Assembly (NCBI GenBank): GCA_943788045.1 | Contig: CALSOT010000006.1 | Span: forward strand, 930,001-994,000 | Direction: 5' to 3' | Source of the DNA: an uncultured Polaribacter sp. | GTDB lineage: Bacteria > Bacteroidota > Bacteroidia > Flavobacteriales > Flavobacteriaceae | DNA: 64,000 nucleotides | Shown: positions 8,211-18,793 of the stretch, piece by piece | Layout: each line of letters begins with the position of its first letter | How positions within the stretch are numbered: the first letter of the stretch is position 1 | Made by a program: the position numbers and the translations under genes | Notes under the pieces: model-generated | Told to the model about the DNA's origin: nothing | Database searches by the model: none | Seen by the model: only the letters and a program-made list of their open reading frames with translations

Positions 8211-10190
8211 TTAAATAAACCAGTTCCAGACCATACCAAAGCGTATTGTAAAATCTCTGTAAGGATAATTAGGAGCAGAAAAATAATTCTTTTTAGTAAA
8301 ACTAGAAGTTACATTATCGATTTTAAAATACAAACGTGTTCTTCTAACTTGTGCATTAAAGAAAACATCTACTGTTGGAAAGCCAATTTCTTGTGTATCT
8401 TGTAATGTAAATTCTGCTAGTAACGGATTGTAAGCATTCATTTTATATTTCGTAAAATACTTGAATGTAGCACCTACATTTACCAACATTGGTTTTCCTT
8501 TAAACCAATAATCTTCGTAATAAAACGTATTTCTTGTTACCAATTCTGGCACTCTAAAAACAGAGCTACCACTGCTCACATTTTGGTACATTATTGTATT
8601 GTCTAAGGCTAGTTTCCAATATTTAATTTCTTTACTTACTTTTACTTTTAAATATGTAATCTGATTATCAAATTGTACAGGTTTATTATTTTCGTTAAAG
8701 TAGGTATAGTTATCTATGTTCGTAAAATTAAGAGAAGCATTTATCCATTTAGAAGAAAAATCAAAACCTAAATTTCTTGTATTTACAGCATTAAAATTAT
8801 TTTGCCAATTGTAATCATCATACTTGCTTTGATGTAATAAAGTGTTGAAGTTTGGCGATTTAGAACTAATCAGTAAGCTTCCTTTTAAAGCAAAAAGACT
8901 ATCTTTTTTATAGAGTGCTTCACCTTTGAGAAAATTACCAGATAATCTGCCAGTGCCAGGAGAAATATTTCCCGTGGCGTTCAATTGAAAATTCTTGATT
9001 TTAGCATTCCAATCTGCTCCAACAGAAATAGCATTTCCTTCTAATTTTATTTTAGAGATGTTACTATTACTGTTTAAAATACTATCATAACCGTGAGAAT
9101 AATTGGTTAAATTTATTTTAGCTTTAAACTGACCTAATACATATTTAGAATTAAATTCTAAGTTTAACTCGTTATTTGTAATTGTGGTTTTAGCTATTTC
9201 ATTGCGTGCATTCGCTGAATTTTCATCTCCAAAAATAGCGGTAGTCGTTGTGGTTTGAATAAAACGATATTCTTTCGTTTCATTCGTGAAAATATGTCCA
9301 AATTTTAAATTACTAAAGTCCTTATTATTTGTAGTGTCTTTAACCGCCACTAGTTTATAACTATGGTCTAAATAAATTCTTTTACTATTAAACTGATTTT
9401 CAGCGTCATTTAAATTAACATCTAATCGAGCTCGTGTAGTGTAATTATCATCATTGCTTTCAAACTTATCAATTTCCACTTGTGGTAGCCCACCACTTTC
9501 TTCGTTAAAGAAATCTTGAGAAGTTATATGCCCACGCATTGCATATCGATTATTTTTTGTTCTATAATGAAAAGCACCTCTAAAGTTACCATTACTTGCC
9601 AAAGATCTTCTATACGCTCCTAAAGAGCGAATCCCTTTGTAAGATAAGGAAACGTTTAATCTTTTTGAAAAATTCAAAGTAAAAATAGCGTCTAAAACTT
9701 GCCCTTGTTGTAAACCGGTTCTGTATGTGATTTCTGTGGTTGGTGTGGGAACTTCGTAATACTTTATTTCATCAATATCTAAATAACTAAATTGTTTTGC
9801 AGTAAAACCAATATCTGGGAATAGCTTTAAATTACTAAAATCATATCCTAAATTTGTAAAAGTCTGCCCTTGATTATGGAAACCTAATAATTCAAAATTA
9901 TCGGTTCTTAAATAGTTGAATTTATAGTCTTTTTGGATGGTTAATGTAGTATCGATGTACGTAGTATCTCTGTTGTGAGAAATAATTTTGTAATCAGTAT
10001 ATTTTGTTTTTCCTGATAACGTCACAGAAATTTCTCCAGAATTATTAAGTGAATCGTTTTGCATTGAAAAAGGAGTTTTTTCAAGAGTTTCAAGAGATTT
10101 TTTACGAACTGGTTTATCAAACACTTGCGAAAACAGTACGTTTCCACTTAAAAAAATAAGAATTGAAAATAAAAGTAATGATTTGTTCAT
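8211..10190 (-). CDS. Putative outer-membrane porin (Porin_10-like)
   Basis: This 659-residue protein starts at MNKSLLLFSILIFLSG with a clean signal peptide ending LFSQ. A longer in-frame start at 10286 would put a non-signal sequence first and overlap the rnhB start, so 10190 is preferred. The mature protein is rich in aromatic-ended beta strands, with a C-terminal phenylalanine-rich strand pattern (FTIRFGMVWNWFI) typical of outer-membrane barrels. It resembles the flavobacterial putative porin family found next to rnhB in related genomes. Substrate is unknown. It is divergent from rnhB with an 83-bp intergenic gap. Confidence 0.82.
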   Translation of the reverse strand: MNKSLLLFSILIFLSGNVLFSQVFDKPVRKKSLETLEKTPFSMQNDSLNNSGEISVTLSGKTKYTDYKIISHNRDTTYIDTTLTIQKDYKFNYLRTDNFELLGFHNQGQTFTNLGYDFSNLKLFPDIGFTAKQFSYLDIDEIKYYEVPTPTTEITYRTGLQQGQVLDAIFTLNFSKRLNVSLSYKGIRSLGAYRRSLASNGNFRGAFHYRTKNNRYAMRGHITSQDFFNEESGGLPQVEIDKFESNDDNYTTRARLDVNLNDAENQFNSKRIYLDHSYKLVAVKDTTNNKDFSNLKFGHIFTNETKEYRFIQTTTTTAIFGDENSANARNEIAKTTITNNELNLEFNSKYVLGQFKAKINLTNYSHGYDSILNSNSNISKIKLEGNAISVGADWNAKIKNFQLNATGNISPGTGRLSGNFLKGEALYKKDSLFALKGSLLISSKSPNFNTLLHQSKYDDYNWQNNFNAVNTRNLGFDFSSKWINASLNFTNIDNYTYFNENNKPVQFDNQITYLKVKVSKEIKYWKLALDNTIMYQNVSSGSSVFRVPELVTRNTFYYEDYWFKGKPMLVNVGATFKYFTKYKMNAYNPLLAEFTLQDTQEIGFPTVDVFFNAQVRRTRLYFKIDNVTSSFTKKNYFSAPNYPYRDFTIRFGMVWNWFI

Positions 10191-10273
10191 AGATTGTCTC
10201 TGCAACGACAAATGTAAAATAATTAAACGAAAATAATCACTAATAATTATCATGAAAATTGTTAATTTGTTAG

Positions 10274-10873
10274 ATGTTAGCATCAAATTATAGTGGTTTT
10301 TCTTTAGAGGCGGGTACGGACGAAGCGGGTAGAGGTTGTCTTTGTGGACCTGTTGTGGCGGCAGCGGTTATTTTACCCAAACACTTTACACATCCTTTTT
10401 TAAATGATTCTAAGCAATTATCAGAAAAAAAGCGAGAAGAATTACGTCCTTTTATAGAAGAACACGCCATTGCTTTTGGTGTTTCTTTTGTTTGGCAAGA
10501 AGAAGTAGATAAAATTAATGTGTTACAAGCCTCAATTACAGCGATGCATCGTGCTATCGAAATGCTAAAAACCCAACCAGAATATATAATTGTTGATGGA
10601 AATAAGTTTAGAAATTATAACAATATTCCACACGAAACTATTGTAAAAGGCGATGCGAAATATCTAAGTATTGCAGCGGCTTCTGTTTTAGCAAAAACCT
10701 ACAGAGATGAATATATGGCAAAGATTCACCAAGAATTCCCCATGTATAATTGGGCTAAAAATAAAGGATATCCTACAAAAGAACACAGAAACGGAATTAG
10801 AGAATTTGGTGTAACCAAATATCATAGAAAAACGTTTAAACTATTGCCAGAACAAACAAAGTTAGATTTATAA
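10274..10873 (+). CDS. rnhB: Ribonuclease HII
   Basis: This 199-residue enzyme removes RNA from RNA-DNA hybrids and nicks at misincorporated ribonucleotides. The N-terminal catalytic motif is GTDEAGRG, with Asp16 and Glu17. Other conserved blocks are [23 protein letters not shown] (third acidic residue) and [17 protein letters not shown]. The C-terminal [11 protein letters not shown] and [10 protein letters not shown] are RNase HII hallmarks. Length is normal. It is divergent from the porin gene and followed by about 175 bp of non-coding DNA. Confidence 0.96.
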   Translation: MLASNYSGFSLEAGTDEAGRGCLCGPVVAAAVILPKHFTHPFLNDSKQLSEKKREELRPFIEEHAIAFGVSFVWQEEVDKINVLQASITAMHRAIEMLKTQPEYIIVDGNKFRNYNNIPHETIVKGDAKYLSIAAASVLAKTYRDEYMAKIHQEFPMYNWAKNKGYPTKEHRNGIREFGVTKYHRKTFKLLPEQTKLDL

Positions 10874-11048
10874 AATATTTTTTAGAAACTATTTCCTGCT
10901 TTCCATGATATCTTTTGTCAGGAAAAGAAAAAAGGATGCCATTTCAATCAGGGCTAAACTGATCAAAAATATTTCAATGTTTTAATTTTAGAAAGGCATA
11001 CATTTATTTAAAAAGTTCAACTATTTTTACGCTCCAAAATTCTAAGTG

Positions 11049-12101
11049 ATGATAAAAAAAACCAAAGCAGAAATTACCAAATGTATCTTACATAAAGTCG
11101 CAAATAAATTTAATAGCGGACACAATGTTTTTTCTGAAGAATTAATTCGTTTCGATCAAGAAAGCTACGATTTAATGAAGAGTTTTTTAATGAAACCTTT
11201 TGGTGGTTTAACGCAAAGCTACCGATTTTCTCATCATGCAGATGTTCGTTTAAACGAACTAAATAACTATGCTTCAGAGGTGTTTAAAGAAGAAAGTTCT
11301 TTTATCGAATATTCTAAGAATATGGTAAATCATTTGTATGAACAATCTAATTCAGCACAAATAAAAACAGGCGATGTACTTGTCGTTTATATAGAAGGTA
11401 TAGAATATAAAGATGTATTAACAGAGGCTGTTGGTATTTTTAAAATTGAAAATAAGGTCGATTTTTTTCAATCTTATTTAGATGATAATGACAGTTTTGA
11501 TGTAGTTGTTCAAAAAGGAATTTCTACCAAAAGAATTGATAAAGGTTGTTTAATTTTGAACACTTCAGATACGGAAGGCACTGTTGTATTATCTGTAGAC
11601 AATAACAATTATGATGCACAATATTGGATTAAAGATTTCTTAGCGGTAAAATTAGCAGACGATTATAATTCTCACACAAAAAACTATTTAGAAATGTGTA
11701 AAGAATTTTCTGAAGAAGTGATTAAGCCAGAATTAGGAATGCATGAACAAGGAAACTTCTTAGCAAATACAGTAGATTACTTTAAAGAAAATGAAGCTGT
11801 AGATTATGCTACTTTTAAAGAAGAAGTTTTTGAAGAAGAAAAGCATAAAGAAAAGTTTGATGAGTACAAAAAACACTTCGAAACGTTAAACGATGTGCTA
11901 ATTAGAAATAATTTTGATGTTTCCGGAGTTGTTTTAAAGAAGGAGAAAAATAAGCTTAAAACAGAAATTAAGTTAGATACTAATATTAGTATAAAGTTAG
12001 ATGTAGAGGCGCCAGAGGCGGCATCAGAATACTTAGAAAGAGGGTATGATGAAGAGATGAAAATGAAATACTATAAAGTTTATTTTAACGAAGAGAAATA
12101 A
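11049..12101 (+). CDS. Nucleoid-associated protein, NdpA/YejK (37 kDa) family
   Basis: This protein of about 350 residues belongs to the NA37 family, seen from ITKCILHKVANKFN at the N-terminus, RFSHHADVRLNELN, and the internal VVYIEGIEYKDVL block. A GTG lies one codon upstream (11046), but the ATG at 11049 is the more likely start. The protein is acidic and probably cytosolic. Members associate with the nucleoid in proteobacteria; the molecular function in Bacteroidetes is not established. It is a single gene with its own terminator. Confidence 0.87.
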   Translation: MIKKTKAEITKCILHKVANKFNSGHNVFSEELIRFDQESYDLMKSFLMKPFGGLTQSYRFSHHADVRLNELNNYASEVFKEESSFIEYSKNMVNHLYEQSNSAQIKTGDVLVVYIEGIEYKDVLTEAVGIFKIENKVDFFQSYLDDNDSFDVVVQKGISTKRIDKGCLILNTSDTEGTVVLSVDNNNYDAQYWIKDFLAVKLADDYNSHTKNYLEMCKEFSEEVIKPELGMHEQGNFLANTVDYFKENEAVDYATFKEEVFEEEKHKEKFDEYKKHFETLNDVLIRNNFDVSGVVLKKEKNKLKTEIKLDTNISIKLDVEAPEAASEYLERGYDEEMKMKYYKVYFNEEK

Positions 12102-12130
12102 AAGGTGTTTTTGCGTTATCAATAATAAAC

Positions 12131-12166
12131 AATCCTATTTAAGTTACTGTTAAGTGGGATTTTATT
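12131..12166 (+). terminator. Terminator of the nucleoid-associated protein gene
   Basis: AATCCTATTTAA (12131-12142) pairs with TTAAGTGGGATT (12150-12161), with two G-U wobbles on the + transcript, and is followed by TTTATTTT. It lies between convergent genes and its tail abuts the lipB stop. Confidence 0.75.
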
Positions 12167-12871
12167 TTAAGAATTTATAAAACTTTCAACTTCAAAAAGT
12201 TCTTTAAAATGTTTTAAAATTTTAGATTTTACTTCTTCCATATTTACTTTCTGTCCTAATTCAGCTTCCATAGAGGTAACTGCTTTACCTTTAATTCCAC
12301 AAGGAATAATATTGTCAAAATAACCAAGGTTTACATTTGCATTCAATGCAAAACCATGCATTGTTACCCATCGTGAAGATCGAATTCCCATGGCACAAAT
12401 TTTACGAGCAAATGGTGTACCTGCATCTAACCAAACTCCTGTTTCTCCATCGCTTCTTGTTCCTTTTATACCATATTCAGCAATCGTTAAAATAATAACT
12501 TCTTCTAAAAACCTTAAGTATTTATGAATATCTGTAAAGAAATTTTCTAAATCTAAAATTGGATATCCAACAATTTGCCCAGGTCCATGATACGTGATAT
12601 CTCCACCGCGATTTATTTTATAAAAAGTAGCGCCTTTTTCAGCCAACTGTTTTTCATTGAGTAGCAAGTTGCTTAAATCACCACTTTTACCCAGAGTATA
12701 CACATGAGGATGCTCTACAAATAAAAAATAATTCTCGGTATCTTTTTTGATGTCATTTCTTCGATTATCAATCTTTGTATTTACAATTTCTTGTAATAAT
12801 TTAGTTTGATAGTCCCAAGTATCTTTGTAATCTTTTACAGTTAAGTCTTTTAGTAGTACGTTTCTATTCAT
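12167..12871 (-). CDS. lipB: Octanoyltransferase (lipoate biosynthesis)
   Basis: This 234-residue enzyme moves octanoyl groups from acyl carrier protein to the lipoyl domains of 2-oxoacid dehydrogenases and the glycine cleavage H protein. Signatures are [32 protein letters not shown], the KICAMGIR block holding the catalytic Lys157, and [13 protein letters not shown] with the catalytic Cys191. All residues needed for activity are present. It is divergent from the reprolysin-like protease gene and shares a 72-bp promoter region with it. Confidence 0.95.
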   Translation of the reverse strand: MNRNVLLKDLTVKDYKDTWDYQTKLLQEIVNTKIDNRRNDIKKDTENYFLFVEHPHVYTLGKSGDLSNLLLNEKQLAEKGATFYKINRGGDITYHGPGQIVGYPILDLENFFTDIHKYLRFLEEVIILTIAEYGIKGTRSDGETGVWLDAGTPFARKICAMGIRSSRWVTMHGFALNANVNLGYFDNIIPCGIKGKAVTSMEAELGQKVNMEEVKSKILKHFKELFEVESFINS

Positions 12872-12879
12872 AATTTCGA

Positions 12880-12918
12880 TTGCAAAGATAATTATTTCAT
12901 TATCTTTGGGGGTTACAA
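12880..12918. promoter_or_regulatory. Back-to-back divergent promoters (lipB / protease) inside a palindrome
   Basis: CAAAGATAAT (12883-12892) and ATTATCTTTG (12899-12908) form a perfect 10-bp inverted repeat with a 6-bp centre. Each arm ends in TATCTTTG, a match to the Bacteroidetes -7 box TAnnTTTG, one on each strand. A TTG at 12880-12882 lies 18 bp upstream of the + box. A CAA at 12916-12918 gives a TTG for the - strand at a looser 25-bp spacing. The promoter reading is inferred from motif matches. Confidence 0.65.
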
Positions 12919-12943
12919 ATATTGCTATTTTAAAAACTATTTC

Positions 12944-15900
12944 ATGAAAATTAAATTCCTTTGTTTACTTCTTTTCACAGCTTTTTTCCACTCGTTTCAT
13001 GAAATGAGTGCGCAAAATTTTCTAAAGAATATTAACAAAAGTAATAACGCAATTAAAAAGAGTCGCATTTACAAAAAGCAAAATGTACCGTCTAAATTTC
13101 AACTAATTTCAATTAAAGAAAATGATTTTAAAGCATTCTTAAAAACAAAATCTAAGAATGAAACAAAAACATTGAAATTACCAAATCCTAAAGGAGGGTT
13201 CTCAGATTTTGTTATTAGAGAAGTTTCAAATTTTGAAACGAAGTTGTCAGAAAAATTTTCAAATATTAAATCATATGCTGCTCAAGGGGTTGATGATCCA
13301 ACGGCAGTTGCAAAAATTAGTTTTGGTACAGATGGTTTTCATGCAGTTATATTTTCAGGTAAAGAGGAAACATTATATATAGATCCGTATACAAAAGATA
13401 ATAAAACGTTAATAGCTTATAATCGCAGTGATTTAGAAACAAATAAAGATGGGTTTACTTGTCATGTAGAAGATTCCTCAAGGAAAATTATTGCTCAGGG
13501 AAAAGCAAGGGTAAGTACAGACGAAGGAAAATTAAGAACATTTCGTTTAGCATTAGTTTGTAGTGGTGAGTATGCACAGTTTCATTTAACAAATCAAAAC
13601 ATTCCTGCTTCTGCTACCGATGAGGTAAAAAAAGCGGCTGTTTTATCTGCAATGAACACAACTATGACTAGAGTTAACGGTGTTTTTGAGAGAGATTTAG
13701 CTGTTAGAATGATTATTGTGGGAGATAATGATAAACTTATTTTTTTAAATCCTGATACAGATAATATTACGGATGGTAGTCCAAGTTTAATGATTAATGA
13801 GGTACAATCTATTTGTGACAGTCAGATTGAAAATGATAATTATGATATCGGACATCTTTTTAGTATTGGAGGAGATGGTTTAGCGGGTGGAGGAGTCGTT
13901 TGTATTTCAGGACAGAAAGCAAGAGGAGTTACAGGAAGAGGAGAGCCTACCGGAGATGCTTATGATATAGATTATGTTGCACATGAGATGGGGCATCAAT
14001 TTGGAGCAAATCATACTCAAAACAATGATTGCAATAGAAACAATGCTACAGCTATAGAGCCTGGAAGTGCGTCTACAATTATGGGTTATGCTGGTATTTG
14101 TTCTCCAAATGTACAAAGTCAAAGCGATGATTATTTTCATGCGGTAAATATTGCAGAAATGGAAAATACTATAGAATCATCTGCTAGTTGTGCAGTAATT
14201 TCCAATACTAATAACACTAAACCAAGCGCAAATGCTGGGTCTGATTATAGCATACCAAAATCTACTCCTTTTGTATTAAAAGGTATAGCAACAGATAATG
14301 AAGGCAATTCTAGTTTAACTTATAATTGGGAACAGTTAGATAATGAAATTGCATCCATGCCCCCATCATCAACAAATAGCAGTGGTCCATTATTTAGATC
14401 ATTGCCATCTAATACCTCTCCAAATAGATATATGCCAGAGTTAGCTTCAGTTGTTGCCGGCAATACATCATCAACATGGGAGGTGTTACCATCTGTAGTA
14501 AGAGATTTAAATTTTTCTTTTTTGGTTAGAGATAACAATGCGGGTGGTGGAAATACAGGGAGAGATGATATGAAAGTTTCTATAGAAAATGTGGATGCTT
14601 TTACTGTTTCTGCTCCAAATTCTTCAGTCACTTGGCCAGTAGGTACTACTCAAACAATTACATGGACAAAAGGAACAACAGATGTTGCGCCGATAAATTG
14701 TTTAAATGTAAACATTAAATTATCTATTGATGGAGGTTTAACGTTTCCGATAATGATAAAAGCGAATACGCCAAATGATGGAACAGAGGATATTGTTATT
14801 CCAAATAGCGTGACCAATTCTGCAAGAATAATGGTAGAAGCAGTAGACAATATTTTTTATAATGTAAATTCAACAAATTTTATAATAAATTCTTTAGATC
14901 CAACATTTTTATTAAGCAATACAAGTGGAATGCAATCTGCATGTAATACGGGAAATCAAAGTGTAAGTTATGTTTTGCAAATTGATTTTTTAAATGGTTT
15001 TACTGAACCTGTAACGTTTACATCAACAGGGCAACCTACAGGGGCTGGCATTCTTTTTACACCAAATTCAATAAACAGTAATGGTAATGTAGTAATGGAG
15101 GTTTCTAATTTAGATGGATTAACCCCCCAAAACTATACAATTAATATTAAAGCAGACGCAACAACTGTCAGTCAAGAGATCGATGTTGATTTAAATTTAA
15201 CAACAGCTAATTTCAATTTGTTAGCATTAACATCGCCAATAGATGGCGCTGTAGATGTTGGTTTGTCAGAAGAATTAAAATGGGAAGCAGATACTAACGC
15301 CGTCTCTTATGATGTACAAGTAGCTTCAGATAATAATTTTACTTTGCTTGTAAGTGATGAAAATGTTACAACGAATTCATTTAATGTAAATGGTGTTTTA
15401 GGTAATACAATTTATTATTGGAGGGTAAAGCCTAAAAACAATTGTGGAGAGGGTTCTTATTCGAATACATTTAGTTTTACAACGTTAACACCATCTTATT
15501 GTGCTTCAACTTTTACAGATGAAATAGGAGGTTCAGAACATATCACCAATGTAACTTTTAATACGATTGATAATAACTCCGAAAACGACACTACAGACGG
15601 GTATGAAGATTTTACAAGCATAAATACCATAGTAGAAAGAGGTGAATCTCATCAAATTAGTGTTACGTTAGATACGGGAGGATATCAAGATCATTGTTAT
15701 GTATTTATCGATTGGAATCAAGACTATATTTTTGATCAAGCAACAGAAAGGTATGCTCTAGGTACTGTTTTATCCGATGTGGGTACAAAGTTTTTTACAA
15801 TATCTGTTCCGGAGACAGCTGTTCTTGGTGCTACAACGATGAGAGTTATTATTGAGTACGATGATCCAGATGATGGATTTGGTAGTGGTTCGTGTAATTC

Positions 15901-16231
15901 TGATCACTTAACAGAATGGGGTGAAACGGAAGATTATACAGTTATTGTTGATAATACGGCAGCTATAAATGATGTTACTTTCGATAGGTTTAATTTGTTT
16001 CCAAACCCAACAAAAGGAGAATTTACCTTAAATTTCAAGGTAATAAATACCGATGAAGTTTCCGTTGAATTATTTGATATTAGAGGAAGATTGATTGATG
16101 AGAAAAAATATTACAATACAATGACTGATTTTTCTAAAAAAATGATTTTTGACAAAGCCTCTGCAGGTTTGTATTTGTTGAAAGTTTCAAATGGAAACAA
16201 ACAAACAACGAGAAAACTAATGATAAAATAA
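12944..16231 (+). CDS. Secreted reprolysin-like zinc metallopeptidase with GEVED domain and T9SS tail
   Basis: This 1095-residue multidomain protein has a signal peptide ending MSAQ, then a propeptide-like N-terminal region up to about residue 190. An M12B-type catalytic domain follows with the zinc motif [11 protein letters not shown] (His347, Glu348, His351, His357). Downstream lie Ig/fibronectin-like repeats (about 430-830) and a GEVED domain (about 905-1005, with FIDWNQD and [10 protein letters not shown]). The type A T9SS sorting domain ([11 protein letters not shown] to the terminal KLMIK) ends it. It is predicted to be exported by T9SS to the surface or medium as an extracellular protease. 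A bidirectional terminator follows. Confidence 0.93.
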   Translation: MKIKFLCLLLFTAFFHSFHEMSAQNFLKNINKSNNAIKKSRIYKKQNVPSKFQLISIKENDFKAFLKTKSKNETKTLKLPNPKGGFSDFVIREVSNFETKLSEKFSNIKSYAAQGVDDPTAVAKISFGTDGFHAVIFSGKEETLYIDPYTKDNKTLIAYNRSDLETNKDGFTCHVEDSSRKIIAQGKARVSTDEGKLRTFRLALVCSGEYAQFHLTNQNIPASATDEVKKAAVLSAMNTTMTRVNGVFERDLAVRMIIVGDNDKLIFLNPDTDNITDGSPSLMINEVQSICDSQIENDNYDIGHLFSIGGDGLAGGGVVCISGQKARGVTGRGEPTGDAYDIDYVAHEMGHQFGANHTQNNDCNRNNATAIEPGSASTIMGYAGICSPNVQSQSDDYFHAVNIAEMENTIESSASCAVISNTNNTKPSANAGSDYSIPKSTPFVLKGIATDNEGNSSLTYNWEQLDNEIASMPPSSTNSSGPLFRSLPSNTSPNRYMPELASVVAGNTSSTWEVLPSVVRDLNFSFLVRDNNAGGGNTGRDDMKVSIENVDAFTVSAPNSSVTWPVGTTQTITWTKGTTDVAPINCLNVNIKLSIDGGLTFPIMIKANTPNDGTEDIVIPNSVTNSARIMVEAVDNIFYNVNSTNFIINSLDPTFLLSNTSGMQSACNTGNQSVSYVLQIDFLNGFTEPVTFTSTGQPTGAGILFTPNSINSNGNVVMEVSNLDGLTPQNYTINIKADATTVSQEIDVDLNLTTANFNLLALTSPIDGAVDVGLSEELKWEADTNAVSYDVQVASDNNFTLLVSDENVTTNSFNVNGVLGNTIYYWRVKPKNNCGEGSYSNTFSFTTLTPSYCASTFTDEIGGSEHITNVTFNTIDNNSENDTTDGYEDFTSINTIVERGESHQISVTLDTGGYQDHCYVFIDWNQDYIFDQATERYALGTVLSDVGTKFFTISVPETAVLGATTMRVIIEYDDPDDGFGSGSCNSDHLTEWGETEDYTVIVDNTAAINDVTFDRFNLFPNPTKGEFTLNFKVINTDEVSVELFDIRGRLIDEKKYYNTMTDFSKKMIFDKASAGLYLLKVSNGNKQTTRKLMIK

Positions 16232-16247
16232 GAATTATTCAAAATAG

Positions 16248-16280
16248 AAAAGCCTCATCAAATTTGATGAGGCTTTTTTT
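16248..16280. terminator. Bidirectional terminator between protease and pruA
   Basis: A perfect self-complementary stem AGCCTCATCAAA / TTTGATGAGGCT (16251-16274) is flanked by A and T runs on the two sides. It sits between two convergent genes and can serve both. Confidence 0.92.
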
Positions 16281-16298
16281 GTAAAACGATCTTTAAGG

Positions 16299-17924
16299 TT
16301 ATCCTAAAAAAGGATATTTATAATCTGTTGGAGATACCAATGTTTCTTTTATCAATCTAACAGAGGTCCAACGCAATAAGTTTTGAGCAGAACCTGCTTT
16401 GTCGTTTGTTCCGGAGGCTCTTGCTCCTCCAAATGGTTGTTGACCAACAACTGCCCCCGATGGTTTATCATTAATGTAAAAATTTCCTGCTGCATTTTCT
16501 AATGCTTTTGACGCTTTTTCAACAATGTATCTGTCTTTCGAAAAAATAGCCCCTGTTAATCCATATTCAGAGGTTTCGTCAACTAATTTTAACGATGCTT
16601 CCCATTCAGCATCTTCGTAGATGTAAACTGTCAATACAGGGCCAAATAACTCTGTACACATCGTAGCATATTTTGGAGAAGTGCTTACAATTACAGTTGG
16701 CTCAATAAAATAACCAACAGATTTGTCGTGGTTTCCTCCAATAATTATTTCTGCATCTTTATCTGTCTTCGCAGCATCAATATAACTTGCAATTTTATCA
16801 AAAGAACCTTCATGAATGACGGCGTTTATAAAGTTTGAAGTATCTTCTGGCGATCCCATTTTTAACTCGCTAGTTTGTGCAATTAAATGTTTCTTAATTT
16901 CCGGCCAAAGTGATGCAGGAACATAAGAACGTGAAGCAGCAGAACATTTTTGTCCTTGGTATTCAAAAGCACCTCTTGTCATTGCAGTAGCTACTTGCAA
17001 GGGATTAGATGAATTGTGTACCCAGATAAAATCTTTTCCACCAGTTTCTCCAACAATTCTCGGGTATGTTTTATACGTGTGAATATTGTTTCCTATTTGT
17101 TTCCACAATTCTTTAAAAACATGCGTAGAACCTGTAAAATGCAATCCAGAAAAGTCTGGAGAAGCTAATACAGTATCAGAAATCATAACAGGATCTCCAT
17201 ACACAACATTAATTACACCATCTGGTAAACCAGCTTCTTTAAATAAATCTACAATTACTTGTGCAGAATAAGCTTGATGATCAGAAGGTTTCCAGACAAC
17301 AACATTACCCATTAAAGCTGCTGATGCTGGTAAGTTTGCTGCAATAGATGTAAAGTTAAAAGGAGAAATTGCATACACAAAGCCCTCTAATGGTCGGTAT
17401 TCAACTCTGTTCCAAACGCCTGGAGAAGATGTTGGCTGATCTTTAAATATATCAGTCATATATTCTACGTTAAAGCGAAAGAAATCAATCATTTCACAGG
17501 CAGCATCAATTTCTGCTTGATATACATTTTTAGATTGTGCAATCATAGTTGCTGCGTTCATTTTAGCTCTGTATGGTCCTGCTAATAATTCAGCAGCCTT
17601 TAAGAAAATAGAAGCTCTTTCCATCCAACTTGTGCTAGACCAAGCTTTTCTAGCCGCTAAGGCAGTAGAAATTGCAGTATCTACATGCGTTTTATCTGCT
17701 ATATGATATTGCCCAACAATATGTTTGTGGTCGTGAGGAGGTGTAATATTCTTTGTATTTCCTGTTCTAACTTCTTCGCCATTAATATGCATTGGCACAT
17801 CAATATGGCTGTTAAACATTGTTTTATAGGTTGCTAATAATTCTGCTCTTTCTGGAGAACCGGGAGCATATCCTTTTACGGGTTCATTTACTGCTTTTGG
17901 AACATTAAAAAATCCTCTTGCCAT
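16299..17924 (-). CDS. pruA: L-glutamate gamma-semialdehyde dehydrogenase (P5C dehydrogenase)
   Basis: This 541-residue aldehyde dehydrogenase performs the second step of proline catabolism, oxidising glutamate semialdehyde to glutamate with NAD+. The Rossmann and active-site blocks are present: KPSDHQAYSAQ, HFTGSTHVFKELW, VGETGGKDF (general-base Glu near 290) and EYQGQKCSAASR (nucleophile Cys near 327). The start MARGFFNVPKAVNEPVKGY matches bacteroidete PruA orthologues. No proline dehydrogenase is adjacent. A TAACTTTG -7-like box lies about 40 bp upstream of the start (17965-17972, minus strand). Confidence 0.96.
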   Translation of the reverse strand: MARGFFNVPKAVNEPVKGYAPGSPERAELLATYKTMFNSHIDVPMHINGEEVRTGNTKNITPPHDHKHIVGQYHIADKTHVDTAISTALAARKAWSSTSWMERASIFLKAAELLAGPYRAKMNAATMIAQSKNVYQAEIDAACEMIDFFRFNVEYMTDIFKDQPTSSPGVWNRVEYRPLEGFVYAISPFNFTSIAANLPASAALMGNVVVWKPSDHQAYSAQVIVDLFKEAGLPDGVINVVYGDPVMISDTVLASPDFSGLHFTGSTHVFKELWKQIGNNIHTYKTYPRIVGETGGKDFIWVHNSSNPLQVATAMTRGAFEYQGQKCSAASRSYVPASLWPEIKKHLIAQTSELKMGSPEDTSNFINAVIHEGSFDKIASYIDAAKTDKDAEIIIGGNHDKSVGYFIEPTVIVSTSPKYATMCTELFGPVLTVYIYEDAEWEASLKLVDETSEYGLTGAIFSKDRYIVEKASKALENAAGNFYINDKPSGAVVGQQPFGGARASGTNDKAGSAQNLLRWTSVRLIKETLVSPTDYKYPFLG

Positions 17925-17964
17925 ATTGTATGTTTTTTAGAATTTATCGATTAATTTTGACCTT

Positions 17965-17972
17965 CAAAGTTA
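17965..17972 (-). promoter_or_regulatory. Putative -7 box of pruA
   Basis: On the minus strand the bases read TAACTTTG, matching TAnnTTTG. No TTG at the usual 17-23 bp spacing is obvious, so this is a half-supported call. Confidence 0.4.
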
Positions 17973-18079
17973 CAATTTTTGTTTCAATAAATTTAGTGGA
18001 TTTTTCATGTCTTTTATTGCGGTAAATTTAATAATCGCTATCGTTTTTTGAAATTTATGATAATTAATACAATTTCTAT

Positions 18080-18793
18080 ATGTGTACAGTAACCTATCTT
18101 CCTTTGGGTAATAATAATTTTATATTAACATCTAATCGTGATGAAACACCACTAAGAAAAACGATACCCTTAAAAACCTATGAAGAAAATGGTGTAGAAT
18201 TAACATATCCTAAAGATGCTTTAGCAGGAGGAACTTGGATAGGCACAAGTTCTAAAAACAGATTGGCCTGTTTGCTAAATGGTGGATTTACAAATCATAA
18301 AAGAAATCATTATTATAAAATGAGTAGAGGTATTATTGTAAAAAATATACTTTCTGCAGATAATGGGGTTGCCTATATCAATAACTTTAATTTTTTAGAT
18401 ATAGAACCGTTTACGTTAATTTTGGTTGATTATCATTTGCAATTAGAAGCATATGAATTGGTTTGGGATGGTGAGAAAAAACACCTTACAAAACTAGCAG
18501 AAGAGCCTCGTATTTGGTCTTCATCTCCCTTGTATAATGAAGAAATGAAAGCTTTAAGAAAAGAATGGTTTTCTGATTGGCTGGCAGAAAATGATTCCTT
18601 TCAGCAAGAAAAAATTATTGATTTTCATCAAAACGAAAGTTTAGGTAATAGAGAAATTTCACCTAAAATGAAAAGAGCTTTTGTAGAAACTGTAAGTATA
18701 ACTTCGGTCAAAAAAATAGCTGCAACTCTAGAAATAACATATTTAGATTTAAGAACATCTAAAACAATGCAAAAGAGACTAAGCCAACAATAA
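18080..18793 (+). CDS. NRDE/TANGO2-family protein
   Basis: This 237-residue protein begins MCTVTYLPLGNNNFILTSNRDE and so shows both the initial Cys2 and the NRDE motif that define the TANGO2 (transport and Golgi organisation 2) family. ALAGGTWIGTS and LLNGGFT are further family blocks. The N-terminal Cys suggests an Ntn-hydrolase-like fold, but the biochemical role is not settled; haem handling or lipid metabolism has been proposed for eukaryotic members. Its 3' end overlaps that of the convergent DUF3667 gene by 35 bp. Confidence 0.85.
   Translation: MCTVTYLPLGNNNFILTSNRDETPLRKTIPLKTYEENGVELTYPKDALAGGTWIGTSSKNRLACLLNGGFTNHKRNHYYKMSRGIIVKNILSADNGVAYINNFNFLDIEPFTLILVDYHLQLEAYELVWDGEKKHLTKLAEEPRIWSSSPLYNEEMKALRKEWFSDWLAENDSFQQEKIIDFHQNESLGNREISPKMKRAFVETVSITSVKKIAATLEITYLDLRTSKTMQKRLSQQ

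Noticed and set aside
10191..10286. Extended N-terminus of the porin
   Set aside because: The extra 32 residues precede a clear signal peptide and would overlap the rnhB start; the internal ATG at 10190 is the better start.
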